From Rotaria macrura (taxonomy: Eukaryota > Rotifera > Eurotatoria > Philodinida > Philodinidae), in NCBI GenBank assembly GCA_900239685.1, contig OENT01000267.1:62001-126000 (forward strand): 64,000 nt of DNA, given 5' to 3'. The notes beneath the pieces were generated by a model. That model was not told where the DNA came from and did not search any database. It worked only from the letters and a program-made list of their open reading frames with translations. This document shows positions 49,491 to 63,800 of the stretch, in pieces; the stretch's first letter is position 1; every line of letters begins with the position of its first letter. Made by a program: the position numbers and the translations under genes.

Positions 49491-52400
49491 TCACATTAAT
49501 GAGATCTGCCTTAAATTTGAACATTGGATTATATCACGACAATCATTAAATACTCGACGGATATTTTCTGTATCAACAGCGCATGTAAAGTGTGGGTAAC
49601 ATAAATGAAGATTATCACCACTAGCTGTGCTAATGCGCTAAAAACAAATAAGTGAAATCCATGTTCATCATTATAAAAGAAATTTTCATTATATTGACTC
49701 ACTAAAAATTCGTCACGTATGAAATATTTAGCCCGAGTTACTTCCGAATGTTCATGTTTGTCAGATTTGTCTAAAATAAAACCAACAATAAACATTTGTT
49801 TTAAAAGCAAAAGCAAACGAGAGAACAACAACGAAAGACAACAGTATTAATTCTCATTATTTTCAAATACAAAATCTATAACGTAAACGGATTATATTGT
49901 CAACTAGACTTGGTAGATTTCAGAGCAAAAGTTCATCCTATGTTATATGATTTGTGTCTATTTACCTATTTCTGCTTTCGAAATAGTATAATGTTCAAAG
50001 TCAGGAAAATATTCTTCGATACGACGGCCAGCTTTGATTTTTTCGGCCAGAACATCTTGTTTATTGAGAAATAAAATGACCGATATTTTTTTCAACCATC
50101 TAAGATAATTATACAGAAGTTGAAAATAAAAATTATTACAATAAATTTTAATACCGATTTTTCCAAATATTGCCGAATAATTCAAGTGATTCTTTCAGTC
50201 GATTTTGTGTTTCATCTTCAATAAGAACCAAATTAAAACCGCTACATGCTGTAACAAATATTATTGCAGTCACATCATTAAAGCATTGTATCCATTTTCG
50301 ACGTTCTTCACGCTGTCCACCAACATCAAACAAACTATTCAAACACGTAGTAAATAACTATTTAATTAACGACAAATACCTACTGGAATCGCACATGATC
50401 AACAGTGAATATTGTTTCATAGATACCTGACGTAAGAACACGGCAACGAAGAATATCCTAAATAGAAATACAATGCATAAAATTAAAAAGACGATAGTTT
50501 TCTGGTTCATCTATGTTCTTCGATAGAAAAAAAGATATATGAGAGGCAACGAGATCACGTTGTCAAACACTAGAAAAATTATGAAAAGATTTATATTCAT
50601 AAGTCTGTTTGTATAGTTGAGCTAGACTTGTCTTGCTGATGTGAAGTATGTACTGAAAGAAAATAATGGACAATATCAATCTAACATTAACTCGGCATAA
50701 TAAGTATTTTTAAAATACGGAAAACTCCAGACAAAAATCTATTCTTGTGTCAATGGAATATCGTTGTTGTTTCAAAACAAAGAATTTGCCATAGGTGTCA
50801 TCAGAATGGATTGAATTTTTCTTCAATAAATAAATCACTTCGTAAATACATATTTCTATCGGTTGAAAATTTCAGGCTAGACAATGAATCATTTATCTAG
50901 CGAATGAATCAAATTATATCTTCGACGTACGTAGTAGATATCCAATACAAGATCAAGAATCTCTTATAATACTATAACTCGAATTGAGAGAATCGTAGCA
51001 ACGAAATCTTTACGATTGTTCAATACTATCAATGAAATTTCATGTTGTGCTCGACATAAGCTCATATTTTTCTTCAAGACTCAAACAAATGTCATAGTTC
51101 AAATGTTTCAATAAGAATAATTAACCATTTTTAATAAACCTAATATTTTTCATAACTTGCAATGTTATAGATAGTGTTTCTATGTTACAATAGGAAACAA
51201 ATAAATGAATAACATTTAATGTGTGCTGTCATTTATTCCAACAGCAATTACTACATAGTTATTTTAAATATAGGTCTTGATCACATTTCAATCTATTTGC
51301 AAATTAATCATATGAATAGGTGAATTTCTATTCTATTATAATTTGTTTTTCTGCCCCCCCCCCTTCCCTCCCTTCTATATATCATATATCATCCTGTTGC
51401 GTCGTCATTCTTTCTACTATCTCGCTTTGTGCAAATTTCAACTTGACACTACGACTCAGGTCAAATTTAACGATTGTTTTCTACGGACAAAAAACAATGC
51501 AGAAAAATCAATCAAAATACCTGACAACATTGGATGGTAAAAGTTTATTGAAGTCTATCATAATCATAAAAAGGTTTTTTGTCTTCTTCTGAAGATCTCA
51601 GTTGTATTTCGATTACGTAATTTCATCGTTACATTCAAAAATTCTGGAAAGTTCAACATTAGAAAAAGAATAGTTAGTAAAGATATGGAAAGAAAAGTTT
51701 TCGAAATAACTGAAAATACTTTCGTATCAATTAGAATATTGCCAGCAGATCAAATTTCATTTTTCATACGATTCCAAGTTTCTTACTGCTCTCTTCCTCG
51801 AATGAGAAGACAAAAACATAACGATACGCAATTACTTAACATAACTAAAACACATCAGATTGATTCACATTCTATCTATCTCGACTCTAAAAGGAATAGC
51901 CACAGTTATTGGTTGAGAGGATCGGCGTTAAAAAAGTCAACTTTTTTTGTAGGGTATATATATGGATATGTATCGAACGTTCGTATCAAAAGTGCAGAAC
52001 ATAAGAGAGTCAACCTTCTTGATACAAGTACTATCAAGTACTTACACTTGTCATATTTTCCTATGAGAAACTAGACCAACAATCTTCTATGATTATATTT
52101 TTCATTAATAAATAATTAGATATATATTCTGGAATTCGGTTGATTTGACAGCCATAGAACAATTGTTAGAGGAAGATGCTGACAAGCACAACGCAAGCAG
52201 TCGTTTTCTTTTCTATATATTTTGTTTCAAGTAAGAATAAATCTAACTAGATAACCCTAAATCGTATTATTAGATCTCGACACGCAATACTCAAACAAAT
52301 ATTCATAAAATAGCTGTGCCGAATTTGGTTTCATTTCATTAGATTTTACATGATCATATAAATTCCATTATGTCCTCTGTTCTGAATCAAAAAATCGTAT

Positions 52401-53245
52401 GAGTCATTCAACAATATGACATTTTTAGATTTCTATGGAAGAGAAAAACAAATAACTCAACCACTTGTACGTACTTGATCACTAGGCTTATAATTCGGCA
52501 TTTTGATTACATTAACACGATCGAGAAAACTATAATATTTATAAAGCAAAATCAAATTCATTTTGAAACCATAAAACAACTGACTATTTAGCAGAATCGA
52601 TCAACTGATATTCGTTTGATCTTTGAAAACATGCTTGTACACCAGCATCACTCCATAGTTTTTCGGCATGATCAAAGAATTCTGATGGATAATCGAAATC
52701 TAATTGATGTGCGGTAGTTTGTATATATGTTGCACTGGATTGATATTCTGGATTTGCTAATCTCACTGGGGGATTGATCATATCGAAGGCGCGTAAAATA
52801 CTCTGTTAAATATAGAATTTCTAATGTAACAATTTTGTGTCGAAAACTTAAACATACAGTTAACGCATCCAGAATGTTTCGTTTAATATCCGGAATTTTA
52901 TCGAGCTCCTCTCTAAAAGTCAAACTCTATAAAACAATAAGCAGTAAATAATACCGAATATCATACTGCTCCGTAAATGGATTATGTAAAATTTTCATTT
53001 GTTTAACAACTGTTGACTTTCCTGATTCACCCGCACCTTTTCAAAAGCAAAATAAATCAATTGTAGAATCAACTAAAAACGAACAAACAATTCTGAAAAC
53101 AATACTAACCTAAGAGAAGTAATCGATATGTTGCTCTAAAAAGTCTTTTATCTTCTTTTATTCTTCTATTGATTTGATGATTAATTTCATCCGATTGCTT
53201 TTCTTCATCAGTTTTTTGAAAGATACAGCTCAACAGTTTTGACAT
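49491..53245 (-). CDS. GNAS: Heterotrimeric G protein alpha subunit, Gs class
   Basis: A membrane-associated GTPase that couples receptors to adenylyl cyclase. Exons: 53245-53110, 53036-52967, 52912-52858, 52802-52585, 52529-52475, 50457-50384, 50334-50155, 50099-49966, 49770-49703, 49637-49491; about 378 residues. All nucleotide-binding motifs are intact: P-loop GAGESGKS (46-53), switch I RCRVLTSG with catalytic Arg184, DVGGQR with Gln210, NKQD (275-278) and TCAVDT (348-353). TCAVDT followed by [15 protein letters not shown] is characteristic of Gs rather than Gi, Gq or G12. The start at 53245 gives the usual N-terminal length; an in-frame ATG at 53308 would add 21 residues. Cys at position 7 may be lipidated, but there is no Gly2. 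The receptor-contacting C-terminus reads LRQISLM, unlike the usual LRQYELL. Intron 5 is 2.0 kb. Confidence 0.95.
50458..52474. other. Long Gs-alpha intron with a G-run cluster
   Basis: This 2.0 kb intron has no supported exon. A 129-codon + strand frame at 51685-52074 shows no domain. At 51354-51372 the transcribed strand carries three G tracts, one of ten bases. Confidence 0.6.
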
Positions 53246-53308
53246 TGTTCTCTTTTCAACTAGTCCGTCTGCTTTTCTTTTACAGTTGTCAAGTGAATAA
53301 TTCGTCAT

Positions 53309-56300
53309 CTATATCCAAACATACATGCACAAAAAAATGCGCGAATTCTTTTTCCCGATGAAGAAGTTTCTACCGTATCGATATTCTAATGATCTGAAAT
53401 TAAACGAAAGAAAGTTAGTTGATTATCAATCAGGTTATTTTTCCTACGTGCCCCAAATGATGCATGCACGAACGAAAAACGAAAATTTTATGACAAAAAG
53501 AGAAAGCTTCGTACATTCGAAATGATTCATTAGACATCTATGCACTTTGTTGAGATTGCAGCAATACAATAAGAGAAACCTGTTTCATGAAAACGTCAGA
53601 GAAAACACTATAAATTCAGTTTTCACGTTTTGATAATTGTGATTAATTTATGATTATTTTACAGTATCGATTATCGATATATAATTTGTTATGAAAGTAA
53701 GCCAATCAAAATACCATTATATATACTAATCGTCGCTCTTTAACACGATTTTTTAAGTTACAACATGAATAATATCGACTCATTTTCTTCCATAAAGTTA
53801 TCACAAAAAAAAACTGACTCATTTCAATCGTTACTAAGAACTGAGGCATATTATAAGCACAGCTGTTGCATCTGTACTTATTACCACAAGTTTTGCTTTA
53901 TTCTTCGTCAATACCTGGAGTTAGACTACTTGAAATCTCAACAAGCACTAATACCCTTCTGCAAAACAAGAAATTCATTCTTTTCGAAAGAAACGTTTTT
54001 TTTATAACGGACTCAAATATATATATATATATATACAAATTTCAAGGTCAACGTTTAGTACTCACTAAATGCATCAAACTTGTTACTTCGCACTCAAACA
54101 TCCATCTAATCGAGAAAAGTGCCCAAAATAGTTTCTTGACTCTGAATATATAAAAACGAATTATTAAAATATGCAACAACTCTGTGTTGTCCAGAAGTAA
54201 GAGAACTATGCATGTAGATGACGGATAATTCAACTAGATTATATCATGTCTTCGAACGATGAATTCGCCTAGGTAGAGTTAAAATGGTTAAATACATAAC
54301 ATTATCCTATGTCTCTCAAAATTTACTAAATACTAGATCAATTCTTGATTTAGTTCTGTTCCGTATTTCATTAATTGCAGATCCTAACTGAATAAATTAA
54401 AACTAAGTTAAAATATCTCAATGAGCATCATCTCAATAGAATGAACATAATAAAAAAAAGCTACTGAAAGGAATACAGTGTACAATAAACCGTTACAATT
54501 AGTCATCAAAAACAGTCGAACTGTGCTCGAAAAGAAACCAGTTTGATACTGCGTGTCAGTCTATTATTGTTTGCTATTCAATTTCATCAATGCCTAGACA
54601 CAATCTATAAAAATGAGCTCCTTCGAGACTCTTTCAGTTAAGTATGGACCTCATAACATGTTTCATCTATGCTTCTATGAAGTAATGTAAATATCTTAAA
54701 ATAGACAGTAAGATAAGTCAATATGAATAATTGCAAAGTGGACTTTTTTCGGATTGTCTTGAACTAATTGATGTATAGATTCTAATATAAATAAGTATTT
54801 GTTCATATACGAGATACATTGAGCTCCATTTGTAATCAATGAAATCATTCATTGATATTTGCAATGATTAATAAAGTTCGGCTAACGAAAATTTATAATG
54901 AAACTCTAGTTATTAAATAAATGAGTTTGCATGAATATTCGATCATGTCCGTAGAAAATAAATGTTGTGACATACCTAAATACTTGATCCATAGTTTCAT
55001 GCTGGCACATTTTCAATATTTTGCTTGAACAAATATTGCAATAGGATTGTTTACGATAAATGTTGAACAAGAGATTCTATACTGGCTCAACTTCCTAGGT
55101 TAAATCATCTATTTATAGATACGTGACTCACTTGATCTTTGCACTATACGTAAATGAACTTTGATAGTATGATGGATTTAAGTTTTGACTCCACTGTGAT
55201 TGATCAAGACGACACGTCTAATGTCTAGGGGAGTTCACCAAGTTTTCTCCCATGGTAAATATCGCATTTAACAGGCGTCTTTTTTTCTAATGAAACATCT
55301 CGAAAGATTTTCTTTCGTTTTCAAACGAAACTTCCGAAGATTTCTTTTAACAATAGAAAATATGAATCATCTGAAACTCATGCCTATTTCATGGACTGCT
55401 ATATTTCTCAAACGAAGAGCATTGCATCGATAAAGAATGTTCTTGCATCACATTGACGAATGTAGCGTCAATTAGTGATCCATCGAAATGGATTAGTGAT
55501 ATATCATTAATATTATTCACTACAAACATAACTCTTACACTATCTATAAATAAAATGAACTATTTGACGAGTACATGTAATTGAAAATGACTGAAAGTCA
55601 TTCAGTTTTATCAAGAAAGCGTACCTCGTAGAATATAATCAAATCGCAAAATGCTTTTATGGCAATGCATTTCGCCGTAAGCTAATAAACTTGTAAATGA
55701 AATGCATTGTTGTTGAAACGCCATCTATACCTGTTGTAGTCAACGAATATATTTTCACTTCCATCATTCCTAAATATAATAAAATATTTTAAAATGTTGA
55801 CATTCAACCATTAATCATGAACAAATCAATAAAAAAATGTTGATAAATATGATCGGCACAGATTTTGATGCATGTTTGTTCAGATTCAATTTTTTGAAAG
55901 TCAGAATCCAACTTTGATACTGCTAATTAATATATTATTCGGTTACTGATGCTAAAATAGGTATTTCTAGAAGAAAAGAAACATATATATTAAACTCGAC
56001 AACAAATTATATTGATTACTGTAGAATTTTCTTTGACAAAACAGAACATACATTGTGGTTAATCGAAAGCAATTGTTGTAGACAGTTCATTTTTCTATTA
56101 TGTTTCTTTGATTTTTCAGTCAAAAAACTAAGGCAATGAATTTATTTGTTTCATATAGTGTAATTATTGTACATACTGAAGGATATCTTAGAAGCGTCTC
56201 GTGGTGATATTGCCAAGGCAAATGTGAAAGTATCATACGTAGTAAATACTAAATCAGAATTCACCAGCAACTTCATGGCCTTAAATATAGCTACAATTCA

Positions 56301-57831
56301 AGTATGCTAATAAGGAAACACAGTCGAATATTATTGGACATAAAGCAATTTCATTTTCGTAGATATGTTTACGATACAATAAATCTAAGAGAAGTTTACT
56401 AATAACCAACGTGATGACTTGTAAATTCAGATCCTGCAATGCACAAGTACCACTTAGGTTGAAATCATTGTGCATCCAAAAGAATTGGTGTGAATTTTAA
56501 TTGCACATTTGAGAATCGCAAAAGTTTCGAAGGGACACTTCATGTTCTTTCTCGAAATTTCTTCAATTTATTGAGTGAATCGACGATTTGGTTCTCCTAT
56601 TATAAAGCACTCGTTTTTCTATATGTTTCTTATCTTAAAAGAAAATACGTTCGTTTTTCGTTGACACTATCCGTAGGATGAAACCCACTGACTTCCAGCC
56701 AACAATCATACTTGAAATCGCTCGGGGGGAGTTGTGACAAGTTTATAAAATAGTTGCCCACTTCCGACAAGGATTTTCCGGGAATTTTAAACACGAGAGT
56801 CGACTATGGATAGCATACAAATTATTTCTTTTAAGATTTTTCAAAAATATTTCACTGTCAGTTTAAATTTCAATTTAATAAATGATTGTAACTTAATCAG
56901 TAGACTCAAAATTCAAAAGCGTTTAATATTTTTGTTCTGTCTCGTTTATAATAACTTGTCACTATATGATCAATTCTAACTGAATTCGACACTTGGACAT
57001 GTTTCATTTCAAGAATGGGTCATTTACAATGTATCTATCTTTTTTTGCTTCATAATTATATAACGGCATGCAACCGTAGTACAATAGCTATGTTAAATAT
57101 GAGAAAGTATTACCTACGTTTTAGTCATCGGTACTATATGTTACTCATTCTTTTTAAAAAAATTCACGGATGAAAATGTTTATGACATATTGACATCTTG
57201 ATACTTACCTGCAAGAGATTTCTCAACATGCTCCGCGCTGCTATGTTTTATAGTCCAGTTGTTTAAATTTAAATCGAATACTTTCAGTGCAAAAAACTAT
57301 ACCCATGAATTAATTATTTACATCTTTGCTTAGATGATCAGCATTGTAACTCTGTGTGTCGACTGTAGAATTCTTGCATCCATCAACGAACATCTTCTCT
57401 ACTCTTCTCTTACAGATGAAGTGATTTACGATGTCTGATAAGAAAAAAATGTGATATTCGAACGACAGTTTCTTATGTTTTGGTAAAATTAGTCCAACAA
57501 GGAAGAATCATTCAAGAAAGTAGACTCTTTTAATTTTAATTAAATTCAATGTGATAGTTCAATACACTTTAGTAATAATTTCTAGCTTTTCTTCGCATCA
57601 ATATGAAGAACACTACACTACCATGAGCGCTCCACTCTATTTTATCTTTCTATACTTTCTCTTGTATTACATTTCAAAGATTACTCTGATTGGTCTAAAA
57701 TTTGGATCAATGGAATATCATCCATTCCATGTTTTAACCCGTTCACTTTTTCTTTTGCATTGTTATTTGTCTCATTTCTTAAAATCTAGTCATTTATGTT
57801 ATAAACTGAAACTATCTGTCTACATAATTCC
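53309..57831. other. Intergenic, no gene seen
   Basis: About 4.5 kb between the divergent Gs-alpha and BTB genes. It should contain both promoters. It has a TA tract at about 54017-54035 and many short AT-driven frames, none with domain features. A hydrophobic 101-codon frame at 57551-57856 overlaps the BTB start in another frame and is rejected. A first exon or 5' UTR exon of the BTB gene could be hidden here. Confidence 0.5.
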
Positions 57832-60812
57832 ATGTCAAAACATGCCAATACAATAAATTCCTTTTGTACGAGTTCTGAAAAGTATACGAATGAAATAATC
57901 TTAGAAAATTTCGGTTTACTTCGTCGTATGTATTCAAATTATTTAACAACAGAAATTTATGAACATTGGAATTGGTCATGGTCATATATGATTCAACCAA
58001 CATATCAAGAATCAAAGCTTCGTATAGTTGTGCAATTCAATAATTTACCATTAACGCCTGGTCATTTACTTGCATTTAAAGCTATTATATATAAAAAAAA
58101 TAGTCAGATAACCAAATCAAGTGAATGCATTTGTTTAAAAGAACATTTATGGTTAACAGAAAATTTAAATATTCTTGAAATATGTTCAATTGATGAACTT
58201 GATCAATTTATTTATAAAGATACATTACGTATTATGGTTATTGTTAGGTATGATAGAAATATTTTATTTTTGATATGTAACGAAACATCTAGTCAAGATC
58301 ATAGATGTCTTGTATTAGAAATTCATGTTTTCTGAAATTAGAAAAAAGAAACAATTCATGCGCTATTTCTAATTCATCCCTCTTTTCACTATTCCAGATA
58401 GGAACCTAAAGACCGGTTCCAAATTCGTATCCACTTTAAGAAACAATGAAATTTTCTTGCTCGTGTCTGTCCATGTCAACGACCAGCGATACAGGCAATA
58501 TGAATGATTGTTAAAGATAGATCCTATAAAAAAAAGAGAAGGATACTTAATAGTATGAATTAGAAGAGTTGATTGTCTGATCAATATATTTGCCCCATCA
58601 ACATTTATTTTTTATAATCGCATTGAAATATGTCTCAATTTACATGAACTAAACAGGCAGAACACGTTTTGAACTACATAGGTTTTTGGCACACTACGTA
58701 AAAACAGTAGTAGAGTGGTGTTATCAATTACGCCACTACTCAAGTTCACTTTCTGTGTCTCGTGATACTACTGTAGCTGCTGATGCACATTTTTTAACCT
58801 GCTTTTCTGGAGATAGTTGACTTGTTATGGATCAAGTATTGAGCAAAATGAACAGAGAGATAGAGGAGAAAATGACATTATGAAATTTACTAGCCCTTCG
58901 AAAAATGAGTCTAATAAGCCTGTGATGAAAAGTTAGTCAGATGAATCGAGTCATTAAATGTGGTCCAGCTGTTCATGTGTTGGATTTTGATGTTGACCTA
59001 TATTTTTCTCTCATAATTGCGTAACTAGTATCTTTCTTGTTATATAAAATCTCACTAATCAGGTATGTCTATAAGAGAATGAAGTGCTAATCTTATGGTA
59101 GACGGACGAATTCAAAAGAAACATTCTGATCGATGGTGAAAGAATTAGGTATATACCGATTCTGTCAGTTGTGTTTTGATCACAATCATAATTGACGAAT
59201 GCTGACTTGAAAAAAATATGTTGGAAAAGTTTACTATGATGTTCAATGACTGGTACTAGCAAACTAAAAATAAGTGAACTATTAAATAAAATACTCGACA
59301 TTTTTCAGCATCTAAATTTGCAAGAAATACGTCGTACTAAATGAAATTTGTATCTTCGATTAAGGCATTTTATTACTATCACAGAATCCATCGTATTTAT
59401 TAAATTTAGCAAAGCTTTATTCCAGCTATTATGTTCAGAAAACGAAAAACGGATCGATAAGAAATAGATATTGGAAATTAATGATTTCAGACTTGTTCTA
59501 CTCATCATGCAAGAATCACATATGACTCTGTTGCACTTTAAAATTCTGCATAATCTTGTTATCAAGACACTAGCTTGTAAACGAGATTAGAACTTGATAT
59601 TTCTAATCTTAGAATAATGACCTAGATGAGTTCATCCTTCTGATCCGTCATGATATTTGATTGCTATCCATCATATCTGCGTACATCGAGTTCTCGAAAA
59701 ACAAAAAAAGATTCCAATTAGTTACAGCATTTTTCTTGGCTTCTATCTTTTCCATACTCAGTAATGATTCCATCTAGTTTTCTTTGGATAGATTAGCGAG
59801 ATAGTTTTGAAATTTTCTAAATGTAAAAGACGAAGACGGAAGAACATCTTTATCATCAAGCCTACGTAAAAAATGTTCAATAATGAAAAAAAAAAGAAAA
59901 CTAATATTGACTACTAATGCATATACACTACTGAGAATAGATCATCTTCTAAAATGTTTTCTCGATGATAAATTGACTGCTGATTGGTATCCTGTTAAAA
60001 GACATCTATTCATAGCTTGAGAAGAATATTTAGAATGAAATCTTTGACACGTTTATCTACGAGGAAGGTCATCGTTTGAAAAAATATCATCATTCAAATA
60101 TAGAAGAGATTATTTTCATACATATATAAAAATTGATTCGTTTCTAATTATTTTATTAAATTTAAAATATTTCAGACATGATTGGTTGGTGAAAAAATTA
60201 CAAATCGATCAAAATAGTTTATCAATGAATTCCAATGAATATTTATCAGATAATAAAATAAATAATTGTGAAAAGAAATTTTTCGACGATATGAAATCAA
60301 TAGCTAATCATGTTGAAACAAGTGATATAACAATTCGTAATCATCATCGAACATATAAATGTCATCGTGTTATATTATCGGCACGTTCATCTTATTTTCA
60401 AACATTGTTTAATTCAAATTTTAGTGAAAAATTTCAAAATGAAATCGATCTTAGTTCATTCCTAATCAATGACGATGATTTCGATCTTCTACATTCATAT
60501 ATATACAAAGCTGAAGTCAATATAACAGCAGATAATATATTACAATATATACAATTGAGTGATAAATTTCTTTTGGATGATTTATACGAATTATGTGAAC
60601 AATATTTATTAAATGATCATCATATAAATGAAACCAATGTATGGAATATTCTTGATATATACAATACAATAGGACGAAAAATATCTTTAAATATTCAAGA
60701 GAAATGTTTTCATGTATTAAAAAATAATCGACATTTAATTAATGAACAATGTCATGAGTTACTTAAACGACATCCTGATTTATCTATTGAACTTGTAAAA
60801 TATTTTGTATAG
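57832..60812 (+). CDS. BTB/POZ domain protein with N-terminal MATH-like region
   Basis: Exon 1 is 57832-58247 and exon 2 is 60176-60812, joined across a 1.9 kb intron inside an Arg codon; about 350 residues. The C-terminal half is a BTB/POZ domain at about 172-280 ([21 protein letters not shown], with the following aromatic SYF and FNSNFSE), then a BACK-like helical tail. The N-terminal 138 residues are beta-rich. They end in [13 protein letters not shown], which resembles the last strand of a MATH domain, so a SPOP-like MATH-BTB architecture is possible but not certain. BTB proteins of this type commonly recruit substrates to CUL3 ubiquitin ligases. The gene lies 67 bp upstream of CSN2 on the same strand, with no AATAAA between them. 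A further 5' exon cannot be excluded. Confidence 0.8.
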
Positions 60813-60823
60813 AAATTATTTTT

Positions 60824-60845
60824 TGTTCTCTTTTGGTTATTTCAG
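60824..60845 (+). promoter_or_regulatory. Candidate trans-splice acceptor between BTB and CSN2
   Basis: A pyrimidine-rich tract ending in TATTTCAG lies in the 67 bp gap between the BTB stop codon and the CSN2 start, 34 nt before the ATG. No donor for a conventional CSN2 5' UTR intron can be placed in the gap. Spliced-leader trans-splicing is established in rotifers, so this may be the leader-addition site of a downstream operon gene. Confidence 0.45.
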
Positions 60846-60879
60846 ATTAAATAAGAACAAAATATATAGAGCAATAGAA

Positions 60880-63800
60880 ATGTCGGACGATGAAGGCATG
60901 GATGGTAATGATGATTTTGAACTTGATTATGAAAATACAGACGAAGAACCAGATGCTGATCTTGAAAATCAATATTACAATTCGAAAGCTTTAAAAGAAG
61001 ATGATCCATTTGCTGCTATCGATAGTTTTAAAAAAGTTCTTCAATTAGAACAAAAAAGCGGCGAGAAAGGCGACTGGGGCTTCAAAGCACTTAAACAAAT
61101 GATGAAAATTTATTTTAAAATGGAAAATTATGATGAAATGTTAGCATGTTACAAAGAATTGTAAGTGTTCATATTGATGATATATTAAACAAATAGCACA
61201 TTATGAAAAGTTTAGTTCCTTGAAAATATTACTTGTTGATGCATATTTTTTTTTATTGAATTGAATGCAACCAAAAAAGAAAGGATTGAGTATGATCAAT
61301 GATGGCACTGAATTCGAGTTTTTTTTTCCATCTATAACAGATTCCTCGTATACATCAAGAAGAGTTATGACTAGCCTAATATTCGATGCGTAGAAAGTCA
61401 TGATTGACTGTTTGATTACAACAAAAATAAAATAGAACTGTACTAATCTAAAAAGGAAATCGAAACTTTATTTGATCAATAATATTCATTGAAGCATAAG
61501 TACCTCAGTTGCATTTATGTAAATAAAATTAATTCGTTTAGAAAATTCTAAGTACATTCATACTTGTCAAATATGTGTTTGCCATCGAAAATAATTTCTA
61601 GAAATAAGATCGAAAAGAAACTGTCGAAGTATAAGGTTATAATATTGGATCCCCGACAGAGAGCGATACATGTTAGATAAAGATCGTAACGTAAACTGTA
61701 TCAATAATTAGCTACATCATGTTAATCTCGCGAGTTTCACGCTAAAACTGAAAAGATTTTCTTTTGTCTTTCTGAATACTATTATACGATAACATTTATA
61801 TAATAGAGTCATTTGAATAGTGTTTTCTCTTGTAAATATTAAATTTTATAAATATATTCAAATTACATTTCTGATTTTTTGATTTCTGGTCGAGATAATC
61901 GTAGCTGGAAAATGTCTAGGTTTTCTTTCATGTCATATTATTAACTAACACTCAAGAAATAATCTTTACTTGTCAAATATTAGAATATTTAACTGTCGAT
62001 GTGTAAAGACGATTTGAAGTAATCTTAAGTATCTTCAAAGAGTTCATATTGATCTGACATGAACACTATGTTATTTTTCTATAGAAATTTCTCATGTGAG
62101 CTTAGATGCATTCTTTCATAGAAAGAAGACTAATTCTTCTTAGTCGAACTATTTTTAGATTTTTATTGAGTATTCCATCAAGATCTATTTCTGGTAATAA
62201 TGATAACATATCATAGTAACTAATTATTGGATGTTTTCACATCAATCTCATGGCTGACATGTTTCGACACTGTCTATGTTTTTAACGTAGATACGCTTCG
62301 AAGACAAAAATCTTTACCTTTGATAGATCAATATTGTGCTTGACAGTATGTTGATAAATACAATTTAACAGAGATCTAGTACACTGAAAATGTTTAAATA
62401 TTCAAAATATTTTAATAATTCATATACAACAGATGATGACATAGATTTTATTCGATAACATCTAGATGTGTAAGAGTCAGCAGTCATTCTTTTGAATAGG
62501 AAAAATTAAAATCTTTGACTTTGTAACAAATCTTCATCGAGTTCGAGACACGATTTCAAGAATATATTTTCTCATATATGAATATTTATACGATGGTTTC
62601 TGTTGGTTAGATGCCATGAATGACATTACGGTAATTGTTAGCAAAAGGGAATAATAAGAATAAGAAAAAGAAAACAAGACCGTAGTTCTCGTGTTCCGAC
62701 GTCTGAAATCAATCAGCGAAGTTTATTTTCTGTTTCGTTAATATGATTAGATTGACTTACATTAAATCGGCTGTTACACGAAATGTTAGCGAGAAATCCA
62801 TAAATTCGATTCTTGAATATATATCGACGTCAAAACAAATGGATTTATTACAAAATTTCTATGAAACAACGTTGGGTGCATTAAAAGAAACGAAAAATGA
62901 ACGTCTCTGGTTTAAAACGAATTTGAAATTAGGTAAATTATATGAAGAACAACAAGATTATGTTAAATTACAGAAAATTCTCAAAGAATTACATAAATCA
63001 TGTAAAACATCCGAAGGTGATAAAAGAAGTCATAAGAAAATATTTATTATCAAAATGGTTCTTCGATAATTTTAGGTATTGATGATCAACGTAAAGGTAC
63101 TCAATTATTAGAAGTTTACGCATTAGAAATTCAAATGCATACATTACAAAAGAACACTAAAAAATTGAAACAATTATATGAATTATCATTACATATAAAA
63201 GCAGCCATACCACACCCACTTATTATGGGTTTGTTTAACATAAGAAAAGAAAGTAAATAAACAAACCAATGATGTGTGTTTATATTTAGGTGTTATTAGA
63301 GAATGTGGTGGAAAGATGCATCTCCGGGAACAAGAATATGAAAAGGCGCATACAGATTTTTTTGAAGCTTTTAAAAGTTATGATGAATCAGGTTCACCAC
63401 GACGTACAACATGTTTAAAATATCTCGTTCTTGCCAATATGCTTATGCGTTCAACAATAAATCCATTCGATTCACAAGAAGCTATACCATATAAAACTGA
63501 TCCTGAAATTCAAGCTATGACAAATCTTGTTGGTGCCTATCAAAATAATGATATAAAAGAATTTGAAACGATTCTACGCACGAATCGACAAGCCATTATG
63601 GATGATCAATTTATTCGTGAACATATTGAAATACTTCTGCGTACAATACGTACAAAAGTTCTTGTTAAATTAATCAAACCTTATACGAAAATACGTATTG
63701 AATTTATTGCTCAAGAATTAAATATACCTATGGATGATGTTGAAAGTCTATTGATATCATGTATACTCGATCAAACTATAAATGGAAAAATCGATCAAGT

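Noticed and set aside
49098-49524. Two overlapping minus frames of 122 and 131 codons
   Set aside because: They lie downstream of, or overlap, the last Gs-alpha exon in other frames and are Phe/Leu-rich AT-driven translations.
51685-52074. 129-codon + strand frame within the Gs-alpha intron
   Set aside because: Antisense to the gene, no domain, no start context; treated as chance.
57551-57856. 101-codon hydrophobic + strand frame overlapping the BTB start
   Set aside because: Different frame from the BTB gene, aromatic-rich and featureless; likely non-coding.
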